Assembly (NCBI GenBank): GCA_947359465.1
Contig: OX375873.1
Span: 45,666,437-45,730,436 of the forward strand
DNA length: 64,000 nucleotides
Direction of reading: 5' to 3'
From: Metellina segmentata
Taxonomy: Eukaryota; Arthropoda; Arachnida; Araneae; Tetragnathidae
Part shown: positions 22,028 to 34,095 of the stretch, in pieces
Numbering within the stretch: the first letter of the stretch is position 1
How the letters are laid out: the number at the start of each line of letters is the position of its first letter
The notes under the pieces: model-generated
Seen by the model: only the letters and a program-made list of their open reading frames with translations
Databases searched by the model: none
What the model was told of the DNA's origin: nothing
Program-made: the position numbers and the translations under genes

Positions 22028-25000
22028 ATGCTTAGCTTTAGACGACCTTATAAGTCAACTCCATTCGCTGTTTTTTCTTTTGCACAGACAAATCCTTTTA
22101 GTCCTAATTTAACCTTACAAGAGGGCGTGACAAAATATTTCGTCCATCTTGGTATGATCGATTTGGTTAAAGACATTGCTGATTTGTATTATGGTGACGA
22201 GATCTTCATTATATGGTTAACTTTAAACAACCTTATAAGTCAACTCCATTTGCTGTTGTTTCTTTTGTACAGACAAATCCTTTTAGTCCTAATTTAACCT
22301 TCCAAGAGGACGTGACAAAATATCTCGTCCATCTTGGTATGATCGATTTGGTTAAAGACATTGCTGATTTGTATTATGGTGACGAGATCTTCATTATATG
22401 GTTAACTTTAGACAACCTTATAAGTCAACTCCATTTGCTGTTGTTTCTTTTGTACAGACAAATCCTTTTAGTCCTAATTTAACCTTCCAAGAGGACGTGA
22501 CAAAATATCTCGTCCATCTTGGTATGATCGATTTGGTTAAAGACATTGCTGATTTGTATTATGGTGACGAGATCTTCATTATATGGTTAACTTTAGACAA
22601 CCTTATAAGTCAACTCCATTTGCTGTTGTTTCTTTTGTACAGACAAATCCTTTTAGTCCTAATTTAACCTTCCAAGAGGACGTGACAAAATATATCGTCC
22701 ATCTTGGTATGATCGATTTGGTTAAAGACATTGCTGATTTGTATTATGGTGACGAGATCTTCATTATATGGTTAACTTTAGACAACCTTATAAGTCAACT
22801 CCATTTGCTGTTGTTTCTTTTGTACAGACAAATCCTTTTAGTCCTAATTTAACCTTCCAAGAGGACGTGACAAAATATCTCGTCCATCTTGGTATGATCG
22901 ATTTGGTTAAAGACATTGCTGATTTGTATTATGGTGACGAGATCTTCATTATATGGTTAACTTTAGACAACCTTATAAGTCAACTCCATTTGCTGTTGTT
23001 TCTTTTGTACAGACAAATCCTTTTAGTCCTAATTTAACCTTCCAAGAGGACGTGACAAAATATCTCGTCCATCTTGGTATGATCGATTTGGTTAAAGACA
23101 TTGCTGATTTGTATTATGGTGACGAGATCTTCATTATATGGTTAACTTTAGACAACCTTATAAGTCAACTCCATTTGCTGTTGTTTCTTTTGTACAGACA
23201 AATCCTTTTAGTCCTAATTTAACCTTCCAAGAGGACGTGACAAAATATATCGTCCATCTTGGTATGATCGATTTGGTTAAAGACATTGCTGATTTGTATT
23301 ATGGTGACGAGATCTTCATTATATGGTTAACTTTAGACAACCTTATAAGTCAACTCCATTTGCTGTTGTTTCTTTTGTACAGACAAATCCTTTTAGTCCT
23401 AATTTAACCTTCCAAGAGGACGTGACAAAATATCTCGTCCATCTTGGTATGATCGATTTGGTTAAAGACATTGCTGATTTGTATTATGGTGACGAGATCT
23501 TCATTATATGGTTAACTTTAGACAACCTTATAAGTCAACTCCATTTGCTGTTGTTTCTTTTGTACAGACAAATCCTTTTAGTCCTAATTTAACCTTCCAA
23601 GAGGACGTGACAAAATATCTCGTCCATCTTGGTATGATCGATTTGGTTAAAGACATTGCTGATTTGTATTATGGTGACGAGATCTTCATTATATGGTTAA
23701 CTTTAGACAACCTTATAAGTCAACTCCATTTGCTGTTGTTTCTTTTGTACAGACAAATCCTTTTAGTCCTAATTTAACCTTCCAAGAGGACGTGACAAAA
23801 TATCTCGTCCATCTTGGTCTGATCGATTTGGTTAAAGACATTGCTGATTTGTATTATGTTGACGAGATCTTCATTATATGGTTAATTTTAGACAACCTTA
23901 TAAGTCATCTCCATTTGCTGTTGTTTCTTTTTCACAGACAAATCCTTTTAGTCCTAATTTAACCTTCCAAGAGGACGTGACAAAATATCTCGTCCATCTT
24001 GGTATGATCGATTTGGTTAAAGACATTGCTGATTTGTATTATGGTGACGAGAACTTCATTATATGGTTAACTTTAGACAACCTTATAAGTCAACTCCATT
24101 TGCTGTTGTTTCTTTTGTACAGACAAATCCTTTTAGTCCTAATTTAACCTTCCAAGAGGACGTGACAAAATATCTCGTCCATCTTGGTCTGATCGATTTG
24201 GTTAAAGACATTGCTGATTTGTATTATGTTGACGAGATCTTCATTATATGGTTAATTTTAGACAACCTTATAAGTCATCTCCATTTGCTGTTGTTTCTTT
24301 TGCACAGACAAATCCTTTTAGTCCTAATTTAACCTTACAAGAGGGCGTGACAAAATATTTCGTCCATCTTGGTATGATCGATTTGGTTAAAGACATTGCT
24401 GATTTGTATTATGGTGACGAGATCTTCATTATATGGTTAACTTTAGACAACCTTATAAGTCAACTCCATTTGCTGTTGTTTCTTTTGTACAGACAAATCC
24501 TTTTAGTCCTAATTTAACCTTCCAAGAGGACGTGACAAAATATCTCGTCCATCTTGGTCTGATCGATTTGGTTAAAGACATTGCTGATTTGTATTATGTT
24601 GACGAGATCTTCATTATATGGTTAATTTTAGACAACCTTATAAGTCATCTCCATTTGCTGTTGTTTCTTTTTCACAGACAAATCCTTTTAGTCCTAATTT
24701 AACCTTCCAAGAGGACGTGACAAAATATCTCGTCCATCTTGGTATGATCGATTTGGTTAAAGACATTGCTGATTTGTATTATGGTGACGAGAACTTCATT
24801 ATATGGTTAACTTTAGACAACCTTATAAGTCAACTCCATTTGCTGTTGTTTCTTTTGTACAGACAAATCCTTTTAGTCCTAATTTAACCTTATAAGAGGG
24901 CGTGACAAAATATTTCGTCCATCTTGGTATGATCGATTTGGTTAAAGACATTGCTGATTTGTATTATGGTGACGAGATCTTCATTATATGGTTAACTTTA

Positions 25001-25848
25001 GACAACCTTATAAGTCAACTCCATTTGCTGTTGTTTCTTTTGTACAGACAAATCCTTTTAGTCCTAATTTAACCTTCCAAGAGGACGTGACAAAATATCT
25101 CGTCCATCTTGGTATGATCGATTTGGTTAAAGACATTGCTGATTTGTATTATGGTGACGAGATCTTCATTATATGGTTAACTTTAGACAACCTTATAAGT
25201 CAACTCCATTTGCTGTTGTTTCTTTTGTACAGACAAATCCTTTTAGTCCTAATTTAACCTTCCAAGAGGACGTGACAAAATATCTCGTCCATCTTGGTAT
25301 GATCGATTTGGTTAAAGACATTGCTGATTTGTATTATGGTGACGAGATCTTCATTATATGGTTAACTTTAGACAACCTTATAAGTCAACTCCATTTGCTG
25401 TTGTTTCTTTTGTACAGACAAATCCTTTTAGTCCTAATTTAACCTTCCAAGAGGACGTGACAAAATATCTCGTCCATCTTGGTATGATCGATTTGGTTAA
25501 AGACATTGCTGATTTGTATTATGGTGACGAGATCTTCATTATATGGTAAACTTTAGACAACCTTATAAGTCAACTCCATTTGCTGTTGTTTCTTTTTCAC
25601 AGACAAATCCTTTTAGTCCTAATTTAACCTTCCAAGAGGGCGTGACAAAATATCTCGTCCATCTTGGTCTGATCGATTTGGTTAAAGACATTGCTGATTT
25701 GTATTATGGTGACGAGATCTTCATTATATGGTAAACTTTAGACAACCTTATAAGTCAACTCCATTTGCTGTTGTTTCTTTTTCACAGACAAATCCTTTTA
25801 GTCCTAATTTAACCTTCCAAGAGGGCGTGACAAAATATCTCGTCCATC
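22028..25848 (+). repeat. 185-bp satellite array, about 20.65 copies
   Basis: Twenty full units start every 185 bp from 22028 to 25543, followed by a 121-bp partial unit from 25728 to 25848. I see no insertion or deletion in any copy. Most units are identical or differ by a few bases; the first unit is the most divergent. Shared variants reveal multi-unit amplification. The ATATATCGTCC variant recurs 555 bp apart (three units). GGTCTGATC with ATTATGTTGACG recurs three times at 370-bp steps (two units). GAGAACTTC recurs at 740 bp. Each unit has an 89-codon frame, but 185 is not a multiple of three, so each frame stops in the next unit and none is likely to be a gene. Some units lose the frame through a single base change. 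Confidence 0.97.
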
Positions 25849-27100
25849 AAGATCTGATCAATTAGGTTACTAACATGATCAATAGATTGCTGATTTTTAG
25901 TATGATGACGAGATCAAGATCTGGTCAGTTTTCCAGTTTTGTCTCATGACCTTGTCGAGACAATTGCCAATAAGTTTTTTAAATATTTCCATTACTTGAA
26001 CGAAACACAATACGACTGCTAGTAAGTTTTTCATTAATATAATAGCCACAGCAAAGAGGAAAGGGGATTCAACTTCAGTTAGTCCAGAATCGCTAGGCAT
26101 CGGAAGGGAGAATTGTTCTCTGCAGACAATCGGCGATATCTTTGTCATTAAGATATTGCCGATTATTTTATGATACGATCAGGATCTGGTCAGTTTTTTT
26201 TCCGATGATTACACACCATCACAAGTTTCTGATGGTTTTGCTTATGACAATTACTATCCTTGTCAAGACAACTGCCAGGAGGGTTAAAAATGTAGTTTAA
26301 ATATAGTAATTGCTCCTAATCTTGGCTGTCCGATCTGTAAAGACGATCCAAAAGCGGTCTTATAGCTTGAGACATTATTTTGCAAAGGGGGGAAATGAGA
26401 GAATTGTAGACCATATACAAGAACCAACTACGTATATTATCTCTACTGGATAATAACATTAATTTGAAGTATGTGCCGAAGGTTTCCAATGTCCATGACA
26501 AACACCTTTAATCAAAACTTTTCGAAACTAAAATGATCGGGTATTTGCATTTCTGAATGGTTTTGCGGTAAAAATCATGGACGTTGATACAGAAACTGAC
26601 GTCTCACTCAGATTTATGTCAAAATTCGTTTGTTTGGCTTCATGTTTTGTAGGTTTTTATTTTCTTGATACCGAATTTTAATTTCTTTCATCAAGGGTTG
26701 CCGGGCCCCTGAGCCTAAACCCAATCTATTGGCCCGTGAGACTTGAGACATTTAAGAACCAGTTCAGGATAGTGAATAAGCTGGCCCGAGCGACAGCCGA
26801 GATAGGAGATGATGTGCTCGGGCGAGGCCTGAGCTAAATTGAGTTTAGTGGAAAGGGCTTGCTACCCAATTCGATCTCCATTGACTAATGGAAAAGTTTC
26901 GTAAACCCCCTTCACCTGTCTCAATAAGGTCATGAGAAGAAAGCTGACCAGATCTTGATCTTGTTGTCAAAAAAAATAAGCAATATATTTATCTTGTCAG
27001 TAATAAAATTGACCAGATCGTCATGAATGAGATATTTCGTTGAAACCATTTGGAGGGTTTGACTTCAATCTCCAGACACTACACTATTTTGTTTCACTTG
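25849..27100. repeat. Dispersed relatives of the 185-bp unit
   Basis: Directly after the array, CTCGTCCATCAAGATCTGAT and ATTGCTGATTTTTAGTATGA, then GATGACGAGATCAAGATCTG and GTCAGTTTT, continue the satellite's order of motifs in diverged form. Further pieces occur at about 26150-26200 (ATTGCCGATTATTTTATGAT, then AGGATCTGGTCAG), 26944-26966 (CTGACCAGATCTTGATCTTG, inverted) and 27009-27040 (TTGACCAGATCGTCATGAAT). The remainder has no recognised gene. A GC-rich patch at about 26695-26880 is unassigned. Confidence 0.65.
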
Positions 27101-27289
27101 TTTGTATTGGGTCATCTCGAAAGTTCTGCGCGTTTTCAAATCGAAGCTACATTTGTTATTATTATTTTGCTACCGCTAATAAGGAGTGACCTTGATTGAA
27201 GCTGAAGTTTAAATTCGATCTTTTCTGCTTTCACTGCATAATTATAGCATGTATTGTGGCATAATTTTTGTTTCACTGCTGTGCTAAGA

Positions 27290-28284
27290 ATGGAGAACCA
27301 GAAAGTTCGATTTCGTCATATTATGCTCTTTTATTTTAACAAAGAAAACAATGCTAATCAGACTGCTTGCAAAATGTTTACTGTATATGGACATAGTGAT
27401 GTTTCTGAGGACGCAGTTCGATGGTGGTTTGTTAAATTTAAGAGTGAAAATTTCAGCCTCGAAGATGATGCCCGCTCAGGACGATCATCCTCTGTAAACG
27501 AGGGCTCTCTTTATGGTGGATAATGGTAATTTTAGTTAAAGCCGTACTTGAGCAACACAACGGGCTATTGACGACGGTCCGGGATCAGTCCTTTAAGGGA
27601 AAGATCCGAGGACAACACCTCGTAATTTTGAACCACGGTCAGATGACGAAGCAACACCTGAGCTGGCACCCCACTCTCCAAACTTCCACGCCAACCCAAC
27701 GTGAGGACTTTCGGCCACGACAGATTTAAGGTGCACCAGCCGCCTCTACACCATACGTTTACAAACACCCATGCCCGAACCCGGATTCGAACCAGGAACC
27801 TTCCTATCTAGAGGCTAACACCTCTATACCGGTTGGTCGGCTCTCTTTATGGTGGAACTACAAAGGAATTGTTTATTATGAATTGTTGCCACAAAATCAG
27901 ACAATAAATTCGGAAAAATACTGTTAAAAAATGACAGTATTAAAAGCAGAAATCGAAGCAAAGCGGTCAGAACTGACCAATCGTCAAGGTATTGTCTTTC
28001 AGCATGACATTGCTCGCCCCCACATTTCACATAGAGAAAGACTTATTGAGTATGGCTGGGATGTTTTGTGTCAGGTCCCATATTCACCAGACCTTGCCCC
28101 CTCAGATTTTCACCTCTTCAAGTCACTTAAAAACTCTTTAAACGTCCTGGAGTTCAATTTTTTGGAGACTGTCAAACAGCACCTTTATAACTTCGTTACA
28201 AGTAAGCCTAATGATTTTTTTAAAGGAATTTTACAGCTGCCAGAAAGATGGCAAAAGGTCATAGAAGAAATGGTGCTTTTGTGA
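27290..28284 (+). pseudogene. mariner transposase, deleted and interrupted
   Basis: The N-terminal part from the ATG at 27290 reads MENQKVRFRHIMLFYFNKEN and continues to WWFVKFKSENFSLEDDARSG, the paired helix-turn-helix and linker of a mariner transposase. The sequence then jumps to WNYKGIVYYELLPQNQTINS near 27853, so the segment with the first catalytic aspartate is gone. A stop follows EKYC. The last part (27931-28284) holds FQHDIARPH (second D; the usual residue after it is N) and YSPDLAPSDFHLF (third D). I count 32 residues between these two aspartates in this copy, against 34 in mariner. The SINE at 27521-27838 splits the frame near the deletion junction. It encodes no active enzyme. Confidence 0.88.
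27521..27838 (-). repeat. SINE type 2 inserted in the mariner, 18-bp TSD
   Basis: A minus-strand SINE with head CCGACCAACCGGTATAGAGG, perfect B box GGTTCGAATCC and the shared body. Its tail ends ACTAAAATTACCATTA at the left. The identical 18-mer GGCTCTCTTTATGGTGGA flanks it (27503-27520 and 27839-27856), a clean target-site duplication of the kind left by LINE-mobilised retroposons. This gives exact SINE boundaries (318 bp including the tail) and shows the SINE jumped after the mariner was in place. Confidence 0.96.
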
Positions 28285-28369
28285 TTCAATAAAACTTTCT
28301 TATGTTTTTGTACTGTTCCTCGTTGGTATTTATCTTCAAAAACGCGCAGAACTTTCCGGATGACTCAAT

Positions 28370-29750
28370 ACATAATGATATTTTAACCAAATGGTTTATC
28401 GACTGTTTATATTTATTTACTTATCAAAATATGGCTTTTATTGAGGGGATTAAGCTAATTATTGTTTTTCGTTTAAGCCGATCAGACCATTTTACTGCTT
28501 CGTTTTTCGTCTCATCGTCTTATACTTAGTTTGTAATCTTTTCTGGACCTTACAGATGGCTCAGTAATTTTATAATTTACTCAAATATTGCGTATCTCAT
28601 GAATGAATATCTTAGTTTTACCACCCGGCAATGCTCGAAGTCTTACTGATTCCAGTGGCGGATTAAGTTATTTTGAGACCCCAGAGGGTGACAGGGTTAG
28701 CTCCCCCGGATCCATTGTCTTAGCGGATATATTTCAGAAACTTTATAAAGTGGTTTCTCCTGAAAATATTTATTTTCTAACAGTTGTCTTACGTAAATGC
28801 TCTGCTGAATTCAAAGAATGATCAAATTAATTATAGTTTACATTTATCTTTCTTGATAATTTAGATGCAAGCTAATGTAAGAAGATAGACATGCTAGATG
28901 GCAGATATGGCGAGGACCACGGCTATCGGAATAAAATACCTGTTCAAGAATATCTAAATTTTCCTTTTCAAAATAGAACCAACATTCGAGTTTCTTGGAA
29001 GTATTAAATACTGAGGAGCTGGTCCAATCAACTCTCAAAAGCAATTTTACGTTGTACAGTAGCAGATGCCGTATAAATCAAGCTATAGAAGTAAAATTTA
29101 ACTATATTGGTCCTCAAGGTGTATTAAAATTTCAAGGATAAAGTCGTAGTGAATTCTAAAAATCATTTTTTGTGGTGAGGGAAAGTTGGGAACACAATAA
29201 ATAAATTTAACTAATTTGATTTTAATTAATAAATTTCAGAACTGTGTGTTGTGGTCAAGATCTTAGAATTAAAATGAATAAGAAAGATGCGACAAACTCT
29301 CAGTTTCCTAAATGGAAAGGCAATCGTATGGATTTAATCCTACTTCAATCCACAATTCCATAATTTTTCAATTTTTATTTTCTTTAAAAAAAAAATTTCT
29401 TGCCTGTTCTCCCAGACAGGAGTGACAAGGGAGACATTTTGAAGGACCCACATGGCTCGAACCGTCCCCGAAATATTTGAATGTTAAATTGTTAATTTTA
29501 GTTTATTAAATGTTAGAAACAATCTAGAATATACACTGAAGCTTGTTTTATCAGTGTAAATCACAGTTTCTTTTTAACAGGCAAAATGCACGTATATATG
29601 TGCAGGGAGTAATATACAAAAAACATATTTTACAAACAGATACTTAAGGAAAAGTAAAATCATGATTTATCTTTATCAAAATTATTCATTTAAAAGTAGA
29701 AAATCTATTCATACTTTTTTAATCTCCTTATGTTGCCATATAGCAAAATA
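28370..29750. other. AT-rich intergenic DNA
   Basis: No recognised gene. A short frame at 28603-28821 with a GC-richer middle (SSGGLSYFETPEGDRVSSPG) has no family resemblance that I can name. Confidence 0.5.
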
Positions 29751-29755
29751 ATATC

Positions 29756-29756
<1 letters not shown>

Positions 29757-29812
<56 letters not shown>
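29757..29812. repeat. (TA)n microsatellite
   Basis: About 50 bases of pure TA repeat. A second, shorter TA run lies at about 31391-31406, so the intervening 1.6 kb is bracketed by TA repeats. Confidence 0.95.
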
Positions 29813-29816
<4 letters not shown>

Positions 29817-31395
29817 GAATGGAGTGTTTGTTTGTACATTCAATATTTTCGACCCATTTCAAGTTTTCTATCCGTTTTGGACCCTTCTGATGCTGAATCC
29901 GCCTTTTTCTCGTTTGGTGTCTGTCTGTCTGTCTGTATGTATGTATGTTGTGCCCTATACACGTCCACGCGGTTTAAGATATTTTCATGGAAATTTGCAT
30001 ACAGTGAGTACTTATCTTGATTTAGTGAGTGGAATTGGTTGCGAAAGTCTGTCTGTCCGTCTTTCTGTTCTATGCTCGATTTTGGGTTTGTGTGTTTGTG
30101 TAGCCATCACGTGAATTGTATTCCAGATATTTGATTGCAGTGTATTTTATTTTATACATTATCTATTAATTTAGTGAATGCAATATTAAACATTTCTTTA
30201 TTGTTATATTTAGATGAGTTTCATGCTAAAACACCTGAGTAAGTATACTTAAATCAGCCACAATTTGATAGTTTTCGAAAAATTGGAATGTAGTTTGAGT
30301 ATTACGATTACTTTCATTTGCTTTACCAGTAATGCTGAAAACCAATTATTTTTCAAAAAAATATTTTTTTATGGTGAAATTTTAGGTCTGATGCTTCATT
30401 TATTTCGAGTCTTATTTTTATTCTTTGCGCAATGAAAACGATTTCCGAATATATTTGGGACAGACGATATTTTTCAACGAAACGAGAATGAACAAGATCG
30501 CACGAGCAGTGATATTTTTTCTGGTTCTTTCGCTCTGAATTAATTTCACATTTCTAAATTTTGTTCACTTTTAGTTGTAAGTTGTGGCAACTGTGCGAGA
30601 TCAAGAGATAAAATTGAATCACAAATTAATATATTTAGAACAATTTTTTACGACATCTTTTATTTTGTTTTATTTCGCTGTTTCCTGTTTTAAATATTTA
30701 TTATTTTAATAAATGTGTTTTCCTTCTCATCACACGCAACAGCATCACAAAGTATTAGACTTAAAAATGTTAGGTAAGTCAGTATAAATTTTCAGTAAAT
30801 TTTAAGTGTAATTATGCCATTATTGAAATAATAATGCCGTTATTTAAAGAATAATGCCGTTAATTAAAGAATACTGCCGTGTTTGAAAGAATAATAATGT
30901 CTAAAAATCCGAACTAGAACTTTTTCCAACATTAAAAAATTCGTTGTAATAATGACAGGAGAAGATTGCAAAATTTCACAATGTCGCATACCGGAGGCAA
31001 GAGTGCCACAAGTAAAAAAATATTGTTTTGTTGACTATGAGTAAATTAAATCGTAATTTTATATAATTGAGTTGAACATGAAAAGAACTTAAGAAAGGGA
31101 ATTCCAAATCTCCCTCAAAATCGTCTTTTATAGTAGTAACCTTAGTATCACCTTTCGTCATTTTGTAGCTTTGTCATACAGCAATTGTGCGATGTATGTG
31201 AAATGTATTACATGAATGGATATTCATGTGTAGGATTTGTGTCCAAAGTAAGTTGTAGAAAATATAAAGATGGCGAAAGGTGTTAAAATAAATTTTTACT
31301 CTACAAAAAACGAAGTCATTATATATTTCGATTATCTCTTCAATCTAGAGTAAACCAATTCAAACCGAGTAAGGTCGGGTATTTTGCTAGTATAT
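29813..31395. mobile_element. Candidate non-autonomous element between TA repeats
   Basis: The stretch begins just after the TA microsatellite, has a (GTCT)n/(GTAT)n patch at about 29920-29948, and ends GGTCGGGTATTTTGCTAGT directly before a second TA run. Ends of the form CGGGTATTT...CTAGT are common at Helitron 3' termini in arthropod genomes, and Helitrons insert between A and T. No TC 5' start or coding region was found. A 20-bp unit AATAATGCCGTTATTTAAAG repeats about three times near 30825-30890. Confidence 0.35.
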
Positions 31396-31399
31396 ATAT

Positions 31400-31915
31400 A
31401 TATATAAATATTACAAAAATTGAAACTTTAATAATTTTCGTTTGTAAAGCATGCATGAAATGTAAACTTTCTACAAATTTGTAGCACGGCTATATTCTTA
31501 GAATTTTCTAATGGAATGTTAACAATGTTCAAATAAAAAATATCGACTTTTTAAAATGTCTTACTGGCAGAGATATAAACACGCAAGTTATGTTTGCAGG
31601 AAAAGGCTTTTTGATTGGAATGAAAAACAGGGAGAAAAAGTTCCTTCCAATATTATTTTCTGAGTATATTCTTGTAATTTTACAAGAGTATTCTTTATCT
31701 GAAATATGAATATAAAACCTAGGGAGAAGAAAGGGGCCCTTTCCGAAACTGTTTTCTGAATGCGCTCCCGGTAATTTAATAGGAGTATTCTTCATCGAAG
31801 ATTTTATGATCTAAAAACCTGAAAAGATTGGACCCCCTGCAAAATTATTTTCTGAATACGTTCCTATAATTTAACAGGAGCATTCTGAATCTAAGAATAT
31901 GTTGAACACTACCAA
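31400..31915. other. Intergenic DNA with degenerate repeat
   Basis: A segment with TTTTCTGAATACGTTCC and TAATTTAACAGGAGCATTCT recurs two or three times at roughly 120-bp spacing (about 31655, 31750 and 31845), a short decayed tandem repeat. No gene seen. Confidence 0.45.
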
Positions 31916-31919
31916 GGAA

Positions 31920-32360
31920 CATACGACAACGCATTGAAACGGGCTTTTTGACACAACGATTTAGCGTGACGGTGGCATGTCAACACCTGCAGAGGACGAC
32001 TGAACGGTGTTCCAAGCGTCAACAAATCCGCACGTGCACTTAACCCTTTGTGGCGAAGAGTATTGAAGCGCACGCACCATCTCTAAGTGCTGCCTTTTAC
32101 CCGAGGCATTGTTCGATGAAAGAAGAGAACTGCGGTAATGGACTAAAGTTACCAGCTCGCTTTGAATGCGTAGATGCCTTCCGTTTGGTTGCAGGTGTTG
32201 GCAAAATACTGACAAATAAGGTTAAGTGGAAACGGGGAAACAAGTTCTTTTGGCGATAATAAAAGACGAGTGAAAATTCCGAGGTTGAGGTTCTAACTTT
32301 TGCTTTGAAGAAGTTCGAATCCATCTCCGCTATGGCAAAATTTATGTGATAGTAAGTCAT
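31920..32360. other. GC-enriched segment before the 120-bp array
   Basis: CpG-containing sequence of higher GC than its surroundings, with short open frames on both strands and none recognised. The 120-bp array starts at 32391, about 30-140 bp downstream depending on where the GC boundary is drawn. Confidence 0.4.
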
Positions 32361-32390
32361 AAAGGACTGTATAGTTGAACGTGAATTTTT

Positions 32391-33706
32391 GTCTTCTTTT
32401 TTATTGCTTTTTTATCCTTCGTCAGACATCAACCATTTTTCCATAAGTCTCTGTTTTGCAGCCCAGTAGACTTGAAACAGAAATAAAATATGGAACTCGA
32501 TCAGGCAATTTGTCTTCTTTTTTAATGTTTTTTTTATCCTTCGTCAGACCTCAACCTTTTCCATAAGTCTCTGTTTTGCAGCCCAGTAGACTTGAAACAG
32601 AAATAAAATATGGAACTCGATCAGGCAATTTGTCTTCTTTTTTAATGTTTTTTTTATCCTTCGTCAGACCTCAACCTTTTCCATAAGTCTCTGTTTTGCA
32701 GCCCAGTAGACTTGAAACAGAAATAAAATATGGAACTCGATCAGGCAATTTGTCTTCTTTTTTAATGTTTTTTTTATCCTTCGTCAGACCTCAACCTTTT
32801 CCATAAGTCTCTGTTTTGCAGCCCAGTAGACTTGAAACAGAAATAAAATATGGAACTCGATCAGGCAATTTGTCTTCTTTTTTAATGTTTTTTTTATCCT
32901 TCGTCAGACCTCAACCTTTTCCATAAGTCTCTGTTTTGCAGCCCAGTAGACTTGAAACAGAAATAAAATATGGAACTCGATCAGGCAATTTGTCTTCTTT
33001 TTTAATGTTTTTTTTATCCTTCGTCAGACCTCAACCTTTTCCATAAGTCTCTGTTTTGCAGCCCAGTAGACTTGAAACAGAAATAAAATATGGAACTCGA
33101 TCAGGCAATTTGTCTTCTTTTTTAATGTTTTTTTATCCTTCGTCAGACCTCAACCTTTTCCATAAGTCTCTGTTTAGCAGCCCAGTAGACTTGAAACAGA
33201 AATAAAATATGGAACTCGATCAGGCAATTTGTCTTCTTTTTTAATGTTTTTTTTTATCCTTCGTCAGACATCAACCTTTTCCATAAGTATCTGTTTAGCA
33301 GCCCAGTAGACTTGAAACAGAAATAAAATATGGAACTCGATCAGGCAATTTGTCTTCTTTTTTAATGTTTTTTTATCCTTCGTCAGACCTCAACCTTTTC
33401 CATAAGTCTCTGTTTAGCAGCCCAGTAGACTTGAAACAGAAATAAGATACGGAACTCGATCAGGCAATTTGTCTTCTTTTTTAATGTTTTTTTTATCCTT
33501 CGTCAGACCTCAACCTTTTCCATAAGTCTCTGTTTTGCAGCCCAGTAGACTTGAAACAGAAATAAAATATGGAACTCGATCAGGCAATTTGTCTTCTTTT
33601 TTAATGTTTTTTTATCCTTCGTCAGACCTCAACCTTTTCCATAAGTCTCTGTTTTGCAGCCCAGTAGACTTGAAACAGAAATAAGATACGGAACTCGATC
33701 AGGCAG
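32391..33706. repeat. 120-bp tandem array, about 11 copies
   Basis: The unit holds GTCTTCTTTTTTAATG, ATCCTTCGTCAGACCTCAAC, CCATAAGTCTCTGTTTTGCA, GCCCAGTAGACTTGAAACAG and GGAACTCGATCAGGCAATTT. The copies from 32511 to 33110 look identical. Later ones differ in T-run length (119-121 bp) and by TTTAGCAG and AAGATACGG variants, and the first copy is slightly diverged. Each unit contains a pyrimidine tract plus TTTTGCAG, which resembles a splice acceptor. There is no evidence that it is used. Confidence 0.97.
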
Positions 33707-33719
33707 TATTATTCACTAC

Positions 33720-34095
33720 TACGTCAGAATGATCAAGGGAACTATTGAGGTGGATTCCTGTCCTGTCTGAAAAGTCACACAGAGGGTAAATTGGAGAATC
33801 TGACCAGCCGATTTGGTTGAGATGGTTTTGCAAGTAGTCCTGTTCAGAGTTAGAACACGTAAACAAGTGATTCTTGATAGCAACTGTGGTAACTGAGAGT
33901 TGAACAAGGAGTTTAAGTATTTCGTTTCAGTTTTTTATATCTTTGAAAATATGAAGTCGCGAATGTTGGATTTTTGTACTAATATAGTACGAATATGAAA
34001 TTACAGTGTCAGTAAGATCCTGGTGACTATTGAGGTGGGTTCCTGTTATAACTATCGCCATCAGGTCAAGGGCTATGTTGAGTTACTGATAATAA
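33720..34095. repeat. Degenerate ~280-310-bp direct repeat
   Basis: CTATTGAGGTGGATTCCTGT, TGTCTGAAAAGTCACACAG and GGTAAATTGGAGAATCTGA at 33740-33800 recur in part at about 34020-34050, and again at 35010-35310 (TGTCTGAAAAGCCACACA, ATTGGAGTTTATCAAATGAT). The piggyBac-like element at 34096 sits inside this repeated unit. Confidence 0.65.

Larger units (their letters stand above)
27107..28368 (+). mobile_element. Internally deleted mariner with nested SINE
   Basis: The terminal inverted repeats are TTGGGTCATCTCGAAAGTTC onward at the left, and the complement of the right end reads TTGAGTCATCCGGAAAGTTC onward, about 27 bp with three or four mismatches. TA flanks both sides (27105-27106 and 28369-28370). 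After removing the SINE and its duplication the element is about 0.93 kb, against the usual 1.3 kb for mariners, so roughly 350-400 bp of coding sequence is missing. It is a non-autonomous relic. Confidence 0.93.

Noticed and set aside
22028..25734. About twenty nearly identical 89-codon frames that could look like a tandem gene family
   Set aside because: The 185-bp period is not a multiple of three, each frame runs into the next unit and stops, some units lose the frame by one base, and the residues resemble no protein. They are products of a satellite.
29824..30114. A cysteine-rich 96-codon frame after the TA microsatellite
   Set aside because: The SVCLSVCMYV-type residues come from a GTCT/GTAT simple repeat, with no other protein evidence.
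22028..33706. Tandem arrays as CRISPR arrays
   Set aside because: The whole units repeat (185 bp and 120 bp) with no unique spacers, and the genome is eukaryotic.
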